64,000 nucleotides of DNA. Source: an uncultured Sulfitobacter sp. (GTDB lineage: Bacteria > Pseudomonadota > Alphaproteobacteria > Rhodobacterales > Rhodobacteraceae). Numbering within the stretch: position 1 is the first letter of the stretch; every line of letters begins with the position of its first letter. Both the position numbers and the translations under genes were made by a program. The stretch lies in contig NZ_CANMQD010000001.1 in the NCBI RefSeq assembly GCF_947499945.1, positions 1,860,001 to 1,924,000 of the forward strand, written 5' to 3'. Shown here one piece after another: positions 28,016 to 37,431 of this stretch. The notes under the pieces were generated by a model, which saw only the letters and a program-made list of their open reading frames with translations, did no database searches and was not told where the DNA came from.

Positions 28016-29322
28016 TCCGTTTTGCAACAGCCCTGTTTCTGGGAACAGCTGCCGCCCTTCCCGCACGCGCCGAAGTTGACATCCAAACCATAACCTCTCC
28101 GGGAGGAATAAATGCGTGGCTGGTTGAGGAACATTCGCTGCCGTTTATCGCACTCGAAATCGCCTTTGTCGGCGGCAATTCGTTGGATGTAGAAGGCAAG
28201 CGTGGCGCGATCAATTTGATGACGGGTTTGCTTGAGGAAGGTTCTGGCGATCTGGACGCGCGCGGATTCGCGCGGGCCAAGGAGGCGTTGGCGACCAGTT
28301 TCAGCTTCAGCTCTGATTCCGAGCAGTTATCGATTTCGGCGCGGTTTCTGACCGAGAATTTTGATGCATCTGTGGCTTTGCTGCGCGATGCAATGCAGAA
28401 TCCGCGGTTTGACGAGGCAGATATCGAGCGGGTGCGGGCACAGGTTATTTCAGGTCTCGCATTTGATGCGAAAGACCCCAATGATATAGCCGGCAAGACA
28501 TTTGCCACAATGGCCTATGGTGAGCATCCTTACGGCACGGTGGCCTCTGGCACACCCGAGAGTGTCGCGGCATTGACCCGTGACGATCTGGTGGAAGCGC
28601 ACCGCAACGTGCTGGTCCGTGATCGCGTTCTGGTCGGCGCAGTTGGTGATATCACGCCCGAGCAACTGAGTAGCCTGCTTGACCTGCTGTTGGGTGATTT
28701 GCCGAAATCGGGTCCGATGCTGCCGCCAAAAGTTGAGCCGCTGATCGAGGGCGGGATCACCGTAGTCGAATTTGACACGCCCCAGTCCGTTGCCCTGTTC
28801 GGCCAGCCCGGTATCGCGATTGATGACGAAGACTACTTCGCTGCTGTGCTATTGAACCAGATTTTGGGTGGCGGTTCTTTTGAAAGCCGCCTGATGCAAG
28901 AAGTGCGCGAGAAGCGGGGATTGACCTATGGAGTCTATTCATACCTGCACTCACGCGATCTGGCGAATGCCCTCATGGGGTCTGTCAGCTCCTCCAATGA
29001 TCGCATCGCCGAAGCGATCACCGTGATTAAGGATCAGTGGAAGCTGGCCTCGGAGAATGGTGTCACCGAGGAAGAGTTGCGCAATGCCAAGACGTTTTTG
29101 ACAGGAGCCTATCCGCTGCGGTTTGACGGAAACGGCACGATTGCAGGCATCCTTGTTGGCATGCAGTTGATCGGGCTGGAGTCCGACTACATCAAAACCC
29201 GCAACGAGCGGGTAGAGCGTGTGACGCTGGACGATGTGAAACGTGTGGCTGGTGAGCTGATGGACCCCGAGGGGCTGCATTTTGTGGTCGTGGGCAAGCC
29301 TGAGGGGCTGGCAGCCGAGTGA
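28012..29322 (+). CDS. M16 family protein, non-catalytic partner
   Basis: 436-residue exported M16-like chain (signal peptide ATALFLGTAAALPARA). Where the zinc motif should be it reads NLMTGLLEEGSG, so HxxEH is lost, while GSFESRLMQEVREKRGLTYG, the substrate-binding segment of the C-terminal domain, is kept. It is thus the non-catalytic half of a heterodimer with the preceding gene, as in mitochondrial processing peptidase and bacterial PqqL/YmxG-type pairs. Translation is coupled by ATGA. Confidence 0.92.
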   Translation: MIRFATALFLGTAAALPARAEVDIQTITSPGGINAWLVEEHSLPFIALEIAFVGGNSLDVEGKRGAINLMTGLLEEGSGDLDARGFARAKEALATSFSFSSDSEQLSISARFLTENFDASVALLRDAMQNPRFDEADIERVRAQVISGLAFDAKDPNDIAGKTFATMAYGEHPYGTVASGTPESVAALTRDDLVEAHRNVLVRDRVLVGAVGDITPEQLSSLLDLLLGDLPKSGPMLPPKVEPLIEGGITVVEFDTPQSVALFGQPGIAIDDEDYFAAVLLNQILGGGSFESRLMQEVREKRGLTYGVYSYLHSRDLANALMGSVSSSNDRIAEAITVIKDQWKLASENGVTEEELRNAKTFLTGAYPLRFDGNGTIAGILVGMQLIGLESDYIKTRNERVERVTLDDVKRVAGELMDPEGLHFVVVGKPEGLAAE

Positions 29323-29332
29323 TCTGTTGCGG

Positions 29333-29358
29333 ATCTATGCCCCTGCGGGGGCATAGAT
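29333..29358. terminator. Hairpin between convergent genes
   Basis: ATCTATGCCCC-TGCG-GGGGCATAGAT is a perfect 11-bp stem with a 4-nt loop, located between the stops of the M16 partner and ALDH16 genes. There is no long T tract, so it is a probable but not classical terminator. Confidence 0.6.
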
Positions 29359-29389
29359 GATGGGTTTAAATCGCCAAATGAAGCGGGGG

Positions 29390-31726
29390 TTACTCCCCGT
29401 AGGGGATCCAGATATTCTTGACCTCGGTTGATTGGGTCAGGAATGTTTTGGTGTCCGGCTTTGCCCAATCAATCGCTGTGCCATTCTGGACCCAAGTGCG
29501 TTTGAGGTTGCTGGCAGAGCCATGTTCGATGGTGGCGTCATGTGCAGGGTCGGTAAAACTCCACACCGCATCAATATCCATGTGGCGGGCCATAGTGTCT
29601 GCTACGTCGACATGCGGACCTGTCAGGATATTGACCACGCCTTCGGGAACATCTGATGTTTCCAACACTTGCGTAAAATCGGTTGCGGCGAGGGGGAAGG
29701 CCTCTGACGCGCTGAGGATCACGCGGTTGCCCATAGCAATTGCGGGGGCCATCGTGGCGATGAGGCCTAGCAATGGATTGTCAGCAGGGCAGAGGGCGGC
29801 GATGACCCCAACGGGTTCTTTCATCGCAAGCGCCACGCCACGGATCGGAACGCCGTGGATTTGACCGTCGAATTTGTCGGCCCATGCGGCATAGGTGAAG
29901 AGGCTTTGCACGGCAGCATCGACTTCTCGGGCACCTGATTTGCCACCTTGCATCTGATCAAGGGTGTGGGAAAATTCAGCGTCCCGTGCCGCAAGGTTTT
30001 CAGCAATGAAATACAGAATTTGGGCACGGGTATGGCCTGTAGTTTTGCCCCAGCCTTTTGCCGCCTGCGCAGCTTCGACAGCGTTGCGAATGTCCTTGCG
30101 GGAGGCATTTGGCACATGGCCCAATAGCGTGCCCTTTTTTGACCAGACGGGAGTGGAATAGCCGCTGTCAGGACGGGTTTGTTTGCCGCCGATATAGAGC
30201 TTTGCGGTGCGATCGATGCTATCTTCTGGTGCACCTTTGCCCGTCAGGGGGGCGATTTTTTTGACCGCTTTGCCCTTTTTGGCGGGTTTTGTGTAGGCAG
30301 CTAGCCCTTCCCAACCGCCCTCACGGCCAAAGCCGCTCTCGCGTACGCCGCCAAAGCCTGCGGCGGCGTCCATCATGTTTGTACCGTTGATCCAGACGAT
30401 GCCAGCGGCGAGTTTTGGGGCTATGTCGAGGGCGAGATTCACATTCTCGCTCCACACAGTCGCGGCAAGGCCGTAGCGCGTGTTGTTGGCGATGCTCACG
30501 GCCTCTGCCGGGGTGCGGAAGGTGGTGGAGACAAGGACGGGGCCAAAGATTTCCTCCTGCATCAGCGTATCAGCAGGGTGCAGATCCGTGATGAGGGTGG
30601 GGGGGTAGAAACTACCTTCCACGGGCATCTCGACGGCGGCGACATGGGTCGTACCTGCGGTATTGGCGTTAATCATGCTTGTGATTGCGTCGAGTTGTCT
30701 GGGGTCGACGATTGCACCCACGTCGATGCTTTTGTCCAAGGGCGAGCCTATGCGCAGTTTGTCCATGCGGGTGCGCAGTTTGGCGTGGAAGATGTCAGCG
30801 ATAGGTTCGTGCACCAGAAGGCGGGAGCCTGCGCAGCATACCTGACCCTGATTGAACCAGATGGCGTCGACCAGTCCTTCAACAGCGGAGTCGATGTCGG
30901 CATCGTCGAACACGATGTAGGGAGATTTCCCACCTAGCTCTAGCGACAGGGCTTTGCCGCTGCCTGCGGTGGTCTCACGGATGCGGCGGCCTACGGTAGT
31001 TGAGCCTGTGAAGGCGACTTTGTCGACGTCGGCGTTCACGATCATCTCGCCCACGGTGCCATCGCCTGTAACGATATTTATGACACCTTTTGGCACACCT
31101 GCTTGGGCGCACATATCAGCGAACAGCAGCGCGGTGAGAGAGGTGTACTCGGCGGGTTTCAGAACGACTGTATTGCCCATGGCCAGCGCAGGCGCAACTT
31201 TCCAAGCCAGCATGAGCAGGGGGAAGTTCCACGGGATGACTTGGCCGCAAACGCCGAGGGCGACGACGTCAGGCAGTTCGCTATCCTTCAGTTGGGCCAT
31301 GCCTGCGTGGTAGTAGAAGTGGCGCTGGGCCAGCGGGATATCTATGTCGCGCGCTTCGCGGATCGGTTTGCCGTTGTCGAGGGATTCCAGCACGGCAAAC
31401 AAGCGGCTGTGCTTTTGAAGTAGACGCGCAATAGCATAAAGGACCTTGGCGTGGGCATGACCGCCTGCGGCTTCCCACTTGGGCTGGGCGCGGCGTGCTG
31501 CTTTTACGGCGGCGTCCACGTCCGCTTGGCTCGCTTGAGTCAAGTGCGCCAGGATTTCACCATTGGCAGGATTGCGGCTTTGAAACACTTCGCCGGGGGT
31601 GGTCATGTCCCCGTCAATGAAATGTCCAAAGCGTGCGCCCTGATCCACGATCCATGCCAGCGCTTCGGATGCGTTTTCGGGGGCGGTGCCATAGTCCATG
31701 GTCTCGAATATGTCGGATACGGTCAT
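29390..31726 (-). CDS. Two-domain aldehyde dehydrogenase, ALDH16 type
   Basis: 778-residue protein. Residues about 30-500 form a complete ALDH: PWNFPL (Asn 167), SLELGGK (Glu 263) and NQGQVCCAG (catalytic Cys 297). Residues about 510-778 are a second, incomplete ALDH-like domain (LYIGGKQTRPDSGYSTPVWS, CPADNPLLGLIATMAPAIAM) with no catalytic Cys. This is the ALDH16 architecture, known in bacteria including Loktanella, where the second domain is structural. It starts 20 nt after deoC, so it may oxidise the acetaldehyde that DeoC releases; that is inference. Confidence 0.9.
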   Translation of the reverse strand: MTVSDIFETMDYGTAPENASEALAWIVDQGARFGHFIDGDMTTPGEVFQSRNPANGEILAHLTQASQADVDAAVKAARRAQPKWEAAGGHAHAKVLYAIARLLQKHSRLFAVLESLDNGKPIREARDIDIPLAQRHFYYHAGMAQLKDSELPDVVALGVCGQVIPWNFPLLMLAWKVAPALAMGNTVVLKPAEYTSLTALLFADMCAQAGVPKGVINIVTGDGTVGEMIVNADVDKVAFTGSTTVGRRIRETTAGSGKALSLELGGKSPYIVFDDADIDSAVEGLVDAIWFNQGQVCCAGSRLLVHEPIADIFHAKLRTRMDKLRIGSPLDKSIDVGAIVDPRQLDAITSMINANTAGTTHVAAVEMPVEGSFYPPTLITDLHPADTLMQEEIFGPVLVSTTFRTPAEAVSIANNTRYGLAATVWSENVNLALDIAPKLAAGIVWINGTNMMDAAAGFGGVRESGFGREGGWEGLAAYTKPAKKGKAVKKIAPLTGKGAPEDSIDRTAKLYIGGKQTRPDSGYSTPVWSKKGTLLGHVPNASRKDIRNAVEAAQAAKGWGKTTGHTRAQILYFIAENLAARDAEFSHTLDQMQGGKSGAREVDAAVQSLFTYAAWADKFDGQIHGVPIRGVALAMKEPVGVIAALCPADNPLLGLIATMAPAIAMGNRVILSASEAFPLAATDFTQVLETSDVPEGVVNILTGPHVDVADTMARHMDIDAVWSFTDPAHDATIEHGSASNLKRTWVQNGTAIDWAKPDTKTFLTQSTEVKNIWIPYGE

Positions 31727-31746
31727 CTGTGAATGTCGCTCTCGGT

Positions 31747-32748
31747 TCAGGATGTGGGGTGGCGGTAGCCAGCGGAGTAGTTGCCGGTGACGTAATGCTC
31801 AAGCTGGCGTTCGATATCATTCAGCAGAGAGGATGCGCCAAAGCGGAAGAGGTCAGGCTGGAGCCAGCGGTCGCCCAGTTCCTCTTTGATCAGTGCAAGG
31901 TAGGTGATCGCATCCTTGGCCTTTGAGATGCCGCCAGCAGGTTTGTAGCCGATGCGGTAGCCTGTGTGATCGAAATAGTCGCGGATTGCGCGGATCATCA
32001 CGAGGGTGACGGGAAGGGTCGCGTTGACACTTTCCTTACCTGTCGAGGTTTTGATGAAATCGGCCCCCGCCATCATGCAGACCAGCGATGCACGTGCGAC
32101 GTTGCGCAGGCTGCCCAACTCACCCGTGGCAAGGATCGCTTTTACATGCGCATCACCACAGGCGGCACGAAAGGCGCGCATTTCGTCATAGAGCGCTTGC
32201 CAATTTCCCTCCAGAACGTGACGGCGGGAAATCACAATGTCGATCTCAGCAGCACCAGCGGCGACCGACTGCTCGATCTCGGCGATGCGCAAAGGGAGAG
32301 GTGAGAGGCCTGCGGGAAATCCTGTGGAAACGGCAGCGACGGGAATGCCGCTGCCGCGCAGGGCGATCACGGCGGGCGCAATCATCTCGTGATAGACGCA
32401 AACTGCACCCACTGTGATGGGAGGCATGTCCATTGCCTCAAGCGTTTTGGCCGCGATGGGCTGGCGTGCTTTTGCACAAAGCCTGCCCACGCGCCGTGCG
32501 GTATCGTCGCCTGATAAGGTGGTGAGGTCGATACACGTCACGGCCTTAAGCAGCCACGCGGCCTGATACGCTTTTTTCACCGAACGACGGGCTGGCAGGG
32601 AGGCGGCGCGACGTTCAATCGCGGAAGTGTTTGCTTGGGCGCCGAGCACCCAATTGAGGTCAAGCGGGATGCCCGCGTTGCGCGGTTCAGTCACTTGGGG
32701 CAGATGCGCAGTGTGATGGGTGGTCGCAGAATAAGTGTCGACGGACAT
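31747..32748 (-). CDS. deoC: Deoxyribose-phosphate aldolase
   Basis: 333-residue class I aldolase that splits deoxyribose 5-phosphate into glyceraldehyde 3-phosphate and acetaldehyde. ADFIKTSTGKES holds the Schiff-base lysine and YKPAGGISKAKDA the second lysine. It is longer at the N-terminus than the E. coli enzyme, as in the larger DeoC group. The start at 32748 is chosen because 22 upstream codons have no ribosome site. First gene of a deoC-ALDH16 operon; no deoA, deoD or deoR is nearby. Confidence 0.93.
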   Translation of the reverse strand: MSVDTYSATTHHTAHLPQVTEPRNAGIPLDLNWVLGAQANTSAIERRAASLPARRSVKKAYQAAWLLKAVTCIDLTTLSGDDTARRVGRLCAKARQPIAAKTLEAMDMPPITVGAVCVYHEMIAPAVIALRGSGIPVAAVSTGFPAGLSPLPLRIAEIEQSVAAGAAEIDIVISRRHVLEGNWQALYDEMRAFRAACGDAHVKAILATGELGSLRNVARASLVCMMAGADFIKTSTGKESVNATLPVTLVMIRAIRDYFDHTGYRIGYKPAGGISKAKDAITYLALIKEELGDRWLQPDLFRFGASSLLNDIERQLEHYVTGNYSAGYRHPTS

Positions 32749-33169
32749 AAGGCGGTGCCTTTCGTGCAGGTTTATCCCCAAACTCGCATGTCCGGCCGAT
32801 GGATGGCAAGGCAAGCTCGCGCAAGGTAACGCGCCGGGTTGAGACTCTTCTTAAATACAGAAACTGACGCAGCGTAGCGCTTGGTCAAAGAGGCTTTGTT
32901 TGGATGAGTGTTTCTTTGTCTGTCTTGCGCGTCATTACCCGCTAAATAATTAACTTTTTACTTTGAAACACGCGGTTTGGGGTCGAAATTCAGCCATGAC
33001 GCTGTGAATTCACGCTATGGTAGAAGGGTTAGGCATCTTTTCCCCTTTTTAGTCCGTTTTTGCTTTGACGACTGATTCGCTCTCAGACTATATCTGGTCG
33101 CAACATGTTCGGATTACCATTTTTGTGGCAGCAAAAACTATATATGGTGTCCAAGGTCTGGGGGACGAC
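32749..33169. other. Divergent promoter region with a 10-bp palindrome
   Basis: 421 nt between deoC and the rhodanese-like gene with no gene seen. The 32930-33170 half is AT-rich and includes the perfect palindrome GTGAATTCAC at 33004-33013, about 155 nt before the rhodanese-like start, which might be an operator. Otherwise nothing identifiable. Confidence 0.5.
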
Positions 33170-33781
33170 ATGATTAAACGAGCAGCATTTTTCGCTGCCG
33201 CACTTTTTGTGCAGGCAGCAACCGTTGAAGCGCAGGATTATTCCACCACCGCACAGGTGGCGTTCAACTTTGGCGGCACACGTATAGAGATTGGCCCGAA
33301 TGCCTCCGATGCTGCAACCTATGCAGGTCGGTTTGCTGCGTTGCCTGCATCCTGTGATCCTTATTGCATCGCACCTGCAACGGCAGCGGTTGGAATCGAT
33401 ACGCTTATCGAGGGGGAGGTTCTGGATTTCCTTGTGACTGCCGTCGGTGAAAATACCGGATTGCTGGTGGACGCGCGTATGCCTGATGGCCGTGCTTTGG
33501 GATACATTCCAGGCTCGGTGAGCTTGCCGCATGAGACAATGGCTGCAGAGAATGAATTTCGTGACGAGATCCTCAAAGCGCTTGGTGCGCGTGCCTTTGA
33601 GGATGTGTTTAATTTCGTTGACGCGCAGAACCTTGTCGTATTTGACAATGGACCCACACAGAATGACGCAGGAGTTTTGATCTCGCATCTTCTGGAAGTA
33701 GGCTATCCACCGGAGAAGATCCGCTATTATCGCGGTGGTATGCAGGTGTGGTCCGCTGTGGGTCTGACAGTTCAGGAATAA
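33170..33781 (+). CDS. Exported rhodanese-like protein lacking the catalytic cysteine
   Basis: 203-residue protein with a signal peptide (AAFFAAALFVQAATVEA). The C-terminal 100 residues are a rhodanese domain (LVDARMPDGRALGYIPGSVS, KIRYYRGGMQVWSAVGLTV). The active-site loop reads VVFDNGPTQNDAG; in related exported rhodaneses it is VVFCNGPxCN, so both loop cysteines are replaced (D and Q). It cannot be a classic sulfurtransferase and probably binds a partner. GGGGGA precedes the ATG. Its stop overlaps the next start (TAATG), coupling it to a LysM protein. Confidence 0.85.
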   Translation: MIKRAAFFAAALFVQAATVEAQDYSTTAQVAFNFGGTRIEIGPNASDAATYAGRFAALPASCDPYCIAPATAAVGIDTLIEGEVLDFLVTAVGENTGLLVDARMPDGRALGYIPGSVSLPHETMAAENEFRDEILKALGARAFEDVFNFVDAQNLVVFDNGPTQNDAGVLISHLLEVGYPPEKIRYYRGGMQVWSAVGLTVQE

Positions 33782-35040
33782 TGATTTTGAAAACCCATAA
33801 GCCGAAAATCTCGTTTAATATGTCGCCTGACCTTGGTCCGAAACATACGCCGCAGCAACGTGATGAGGTCCAACCATCGCATGGGGAAGCGGTGTCGCAG
33901 GATGACCAGTATGATGCCGTACCGGAGCTCCAAGAGGATGTGACAGCCTATGAAGCTGTAGAAGCGCCGGAGCCGGAATTCGAGACAATACGGGACCGCG
34001 AATTTGACCGGATGGAATGGGAGCGCCGTCTGACGGAGCCTGCACCTGCTGCCGACCTTAGCCAAGAACCTGTGCCTGAGCCTGTCGCCGAGCCAGTTGC
34101 GGCGATGGCACCACCAAGTCACAAGCACGCCCGTCTGGCTGCGCTTGGCCAAATGGCACCGCGCGAGCTTTCGTTCTTGGAGCGCAATGGGTCGATGTTA
34201 GCTGTTGCAGGCGTCATTGGTGTGACCTTCGTCCTTGGGCTGGGCACCGCGATGTGGTTGTTTAGTGGAAATGATGCTGCCACAGAACAGCAGGCGACGT
34301 TCTCTGCTCCGATGACGGAGCCGTCGTTTCAGGACACGCCAACACGTGCGTTGACACCCGATATGACGGACGTGAGCGACGCCGTGGCACAAACAGTAGC
34401 ACCTACAGAGAAGGTGGCCCCTTCGGGATTAACGGCGGCTGTCTTGGCTGGGCTTCAACCGCAAGCGGCAGCCCCCCAAGCACAACAGGCAAGCAACGCC
34501 CAACTTGCGAGGAAAGCGCTGGAAATCCTCGGTCGCAACAAAATTCGTATGCTGCGTGAAGGTGTGATGGCCGATGTTTACGACATTGAAACCTATGTCA
34601 AAGACGGCGTGACCCGTGTGCGGTTGCGCACGATCAATGCACCGCTGGTTGACGCATATACCTCTGATGTTCTGCTCAAAGCGATGGTGAAAGGGCAGAT
34701 CGAAATGTCCAAGTCCCTCATCACGCCTGAGGGCAATGTTGATGTGGAAACGATGATGTTTAACCTCGTACAAACTGCGCTGCGCAGCGATCACAGCAAC
34801 GCGGGTATTACTGCAGCAAACGGGATGTCGCGCAAGATTTTTGCAGCCTCTGTTGCGCGGACTCAAAACGTAGATGGCAGACGTGTTTATGACGTCCAGA
34901 CCGGCGATAGCCTCGCCTATATCGCACTTCAATTCTTTGGAAATCCTATGGCGTACGAGCGTATTCTAGAGGCCAATCCAAACACACTACAATCTCCCGA
35001 ACGGATCCAGATAGGCCAGCGGTTAATTATACCTAGCTGA
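33781..35040 (+). CDS. Membrane-anchored LysM protein
   Basis: 419-residue protein. Residues about 1-140 are a low-complexity acidic and proline-rich cytoplasmic part; one membrane helix (SMLAVAGVIGVTFVLGLGTA) follows, then an Ala/Gln linker, a conserved domain of about 100 residues (RKALEILGRNKIRMLREGVM), and a C-terminal LysM (YDVQTGDSLAYIALQFFGN, NPNTLQSPERIQIGQRLIIP). LysM binds peptidoglycan, so the protein spans the inner membrane and touches the cell wall. It is coupled to the rhodanese-like gene by a shared A. Confidence 0.85.
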   Translation: MILKTHKPKISFNMSPDLGPKHTPQQRDEVQPSHGEAVSQDDQYDAVPELQEDVTAYEAVEAPEPEFETIRDREFDRMEWERRLTEPAPAADLSQEPVPEPVAEPVAAMAPPSHKHARLAALGQMAPRELSFLERNGSMLAVAGVIGVTFVLGLGTAMWLFSGNDAATEQQATFSAPMTEPSFQDTPTRALTPDMTDVSDAVAQTVAPTEKVAPSGLTAAVLAGLQPQAAAPQAQQASNAQLARKALEILGRNKIRMLREGVMADVYDIETYVKDGVTRVRLRTINAPLVDAYTSDVLLKAMVKGQIEMSKSLITPEGNVDVETMMFNLVQTALRSDHSNAGITAANGMSRKIFAASVARTQNVDGRRVYDVQTGDSLAYIALQFFGNPMAYERILEANPNTLQSPERIQIGQRLIIPS

Positions 35041-35082
35041 AATAAGAACAAAAAGATGTCTCAGTGACAATCGGGCGAGCAG

Positions 35083-35116
35083 CGGGCTGGACAGAAATGT
35101 CCGGCCCGACTGTTTT
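35083..35116 (+). terminator. Rho-independent terminator after the LysM gene
   Basis: CGGGCTGGACA-GAAA-TGTCCGGCCCG forms an 11-bp stem (one G-U pair) with a GAAA tetraloop, followed by ACTGTTTTG. It lies 43 nt after the LysM stop and upstream of the ureide operon. Confidence 0.75.
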
Positions 35117-35212
35117 GAAAACCATGTACGTTACGCTGAGATCAGCGTTTGCAAATTGCGCGGGGCGTCGGTTTTGTGCAAGGTGACGGCACAGTGTGCC
35201 AAAGGAATATCA

Positions 35213-36625
35213 ATGATCCGCTATCCCAGAGATTTCACCGGTTATGGCGCATCACCCGTCGATCCCAAGTGGCCGAACAGCGCACGGATCGCGGTTCAAT
35301 TTGTCCTCAACTATGAAGAGGGCGGAGAAAATAATATCCTGCACGGGGATGGCGGTTCTGAGGCATTCCTGTCCGAGATTATAGGCGCGACCTCTTGGCC
35401 TGCCCAGCGCCATTGGAACATGGAGAGCATCTATGACTATGGTGCGCGAGCAGGGTTCTGGCGGCTGCACCGTTTGTTCACAGGCGCGGGGGTGCCTGTC
35501 ACAGTTTATGGCGTGGCCAGCGCACTGGCGCGTGCGCCCGAGCAGGTGGAAGCGATGCAAACTGCGGAGTGGGAAATCGCCAGCCATGGTTTGAAGTGGA
35601 TTGATTACCGTGACCACAGCGAGGGTGCAGAGTTCGCCGATATGGCAGAAGCGATACGCCTGCATACCGAAGTTACGGGGGAAGCTCCGCGCGGCTGGTA
35701 CTGTGGCCGCACCAGCGTCAATACCGTGCGTCTTGCTGCGCAGACGAGTGCTTTTGATTATATCTCGGACACCTATGACGATGACCTGCCCTATTGGTCT
35801 GACATTGCGGGCACAGATCAGTTGATCATTCCCTATACACTCGATTGCAACGACATGCGGTTTGCCACGCCGCAGGGGTTCAATTCGGGTGACCAGTTCT
35901 ACACCTACCTATGCGATACCTTCGATGCGCTTTATGCCGAAGGGGTGAATGGAGCCGCCAAGATGATGTCGGTTGGCCTGCACTGCAGGTTGATCGGACG
36001 TCCCGGTCGGATACAGGCTCTGGCGCGGTTCCTTGAATACATCAAAGGGTTCGAGGGGGTCTGGACCCCGCGGCGCATCGAGATTGCCGATCATTGGCGC
36101 GCGTATCATCCACCTGTTGTCCGCCTGCGACCAAGTCGGATGGAACGGGCCGAGTTTGTGAAGCGGTTTGGCGGCGTGTTCGAGCATTCTGCATGGCTCG
36201 CCGAGCAGGCGTTCGATCTGGAACTTGGCCCTGCGCATGACAGTGCTGCGGGCCTGCACAATGCGCTGGCGCGGATGTTCCGCTCTGCCTCACAGGCGGG
36301 GCGCCTCGGCGTGCTGAATGCACACCCCGATCTAGCGGGAAAGCTTGCGGCAGCTCATCGCCTCACGGCGGAAAGCACAGCAGAGCAGGCCAGCGCGGAT
36401 CTGGATGCGCTCACCGATGCGGAGCGGACGCGGTTCACCAGTTTGAACACGGCCTATGTCGCCAAACACGGATTTCCCTTTATCATTGCGGTAAAAGATC
36501 ACAGTAAAGATAGCATCATGCGTGCTTTTGAGGCGCGGATCGCCAATGAGACTGACACCGAATTTACCACCGCCTGCAAACAGGTAGAGCGCATTGCGCG
36601 CATTAGATTGGATCAACTTCTATGA
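35213..36625 (+). CDS. puuE: Fused allantoinase (PuuE) and OHCU decarboxylase (UraD)
   Basis: 470-residue two-domain protein. Residues 1 to about 305 are a polysaccharide-deacetylase fold of PuuE type (MIRYPRDFTGYGASPVDPKW, NYEEGGENNILHGD, WEIASHGLKWIDY), a metal-free allantoinase hydrolysing allantoin to allantoate. About 310-470 is OHCU decarboxylase (LNAHPDLAGKLA with the catalytic His, NTAYVAKHGFPFIIAVKDH), giving S-allantoin from 2-oxo-4-hydroxy-4-carboxy-5-ureidoimidazoline. The domains act in consecutive steps. AAAGGA precedes ATG 35213, and the stop overlaps the next gene by 4 nt. Confidence 0.93.
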   Translation: MIRYPRDFTGYGASPVDPKWPNSARIAVQFVLNYEEGGENNILHGDGGSEAFLSEIIGATSWPAQRHWNMESIYDYGARAGFWRLHRLFTGAGVPVTVYGVASALARAPEQVEAMQTAEWEIASHGLKWIDYRDHSEGAEFADMAEAIRLHTEVTGEAPRGWYCGRTSVNTVRLAAQTSAFDYISDTYDDDLPYWSDIAGTDQLIIPYTLDCNDMRFATPQGFNSGDQFYTYLCDTFDALYAEGVNGAAKMMSVGLHCRLIGRPGRIQALARFLEYIKGFEGVWTPRRIEIADHWRAYHPPVVRLRPSRMERAEFVKRFGGVFEHSAWLAEQAFDLELGPAHDSAAGLHNALARMFRSASQAGRLGVLNAHPDLAGKLAAAHRLTAESTAEQASADLDALTDAERTRFTSLNTAYVAKHGFPFIIAVKDHSKDSIMRAFEARIANETDTEFTTACKQVERIARIRLDQLL

Positions 36626-37431
36626 CCTATGCATTTCCCCCCGGCGGTTTGCCAGATCAAACAGTCTCGCCCGAAGGCACCGCCGTTTTTACACCTGCCT
36701 ATGCTGTTTTGCCTGCCGTCACCCAGCGCGATATTGTCACCAGCTTCCTGCCCGGCTGGACAGGGATGCGCATGTGGGTGCTCGCGCGTCCCATGTCTGG
36801 CTTTGCAGAGACTTTTAGCCAATACGCGGTAGAGCTTGCTCCGACAGGCGGCACTGACGCGCCCGAAGTCGATGAAGAAGCGCAATCGGTTGTCTTTGTC
36901 GCCTCTGGCCAGATTACGCTTAACATCGACGGTTCGCGCCATGTGCTGGAGGCGGGCGGCTATGCTTATATTCCACCGGAGGCGATGTGGACGATCTGGA
37001 ACGACAGCGATGCAACGGCGCAATTTCACTGGATCCGCAAACGGTATGTTGGTGCCGAAGGGGTGGACCTGCCAGAGGCATTTATTACTTCTGACCAAGC
37101 AGTTGCCCCCACTGTTATGCCTGATTGTGATGGCGTCTGGGCCACCACGCGCTTTGTCGAACCTGACGATCTGCGCCACGACATGCATGTCAATATCGTA
37201 ACCTTCCAACCCGGTGGCGTGATCCCCTTTGCCGAGATCCACGTAATGGAACACGGTCTTTATGTCCTGCAAGGGAGCGCCGATTACCTGCTCAACAAAG
37301 ACTGGGTGCCTGTAGTTGCTGGCGATTTCATGTGGCTGCGTGCCTTTTGTCCGCAGGCCTGCACGGCGACGGGCGATCAGCCTTTCCGCTACCTTCTTTA
37401 TAAAGACGTGAACCGTCACATGCCGCTATGA
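36622..37431 (+). CDS. allE: (S)-ureidoglycine aminohydrolase
   Basis: 269-residue bicupin. Two cupin halves (about 60-125 and 185-255) are visible; the second has FAEIHVMEHGLYVLQGSADY with the metal ligands Glu and His. This matches YlbA/AllE, which converts ureidoglycine to ureidoglycolate with release of ammonia. It overlaps PuuE-UraD and AllA by 4 nt each side, so all three are translated as a unit. Confidence 0.92.
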   Translation: MTYAFPPGGLPDQTVSPEGTAVFTPAYAVLPAVTQRDIVTSFLPGWTGMRMWVLARPMSGFAETFSQYAVELAPTGGTDAPEVDEEAQSVVFVASGQITLNIDGSRHVLEAGGYAYIPPEAMWTIWNDSDATAQFHWIRKRYVGAEGVDLPEAFITSDQAVAPTVMPDCDGVWATTRFVEPDDLRHDMHVNIVTFQPGGVIPFAEIHVMEHGLYVLQGSADYLLNKDWVPVVAGDFMWLRAFCPQACTATGDQPFRYLLYKDVNRHMPL

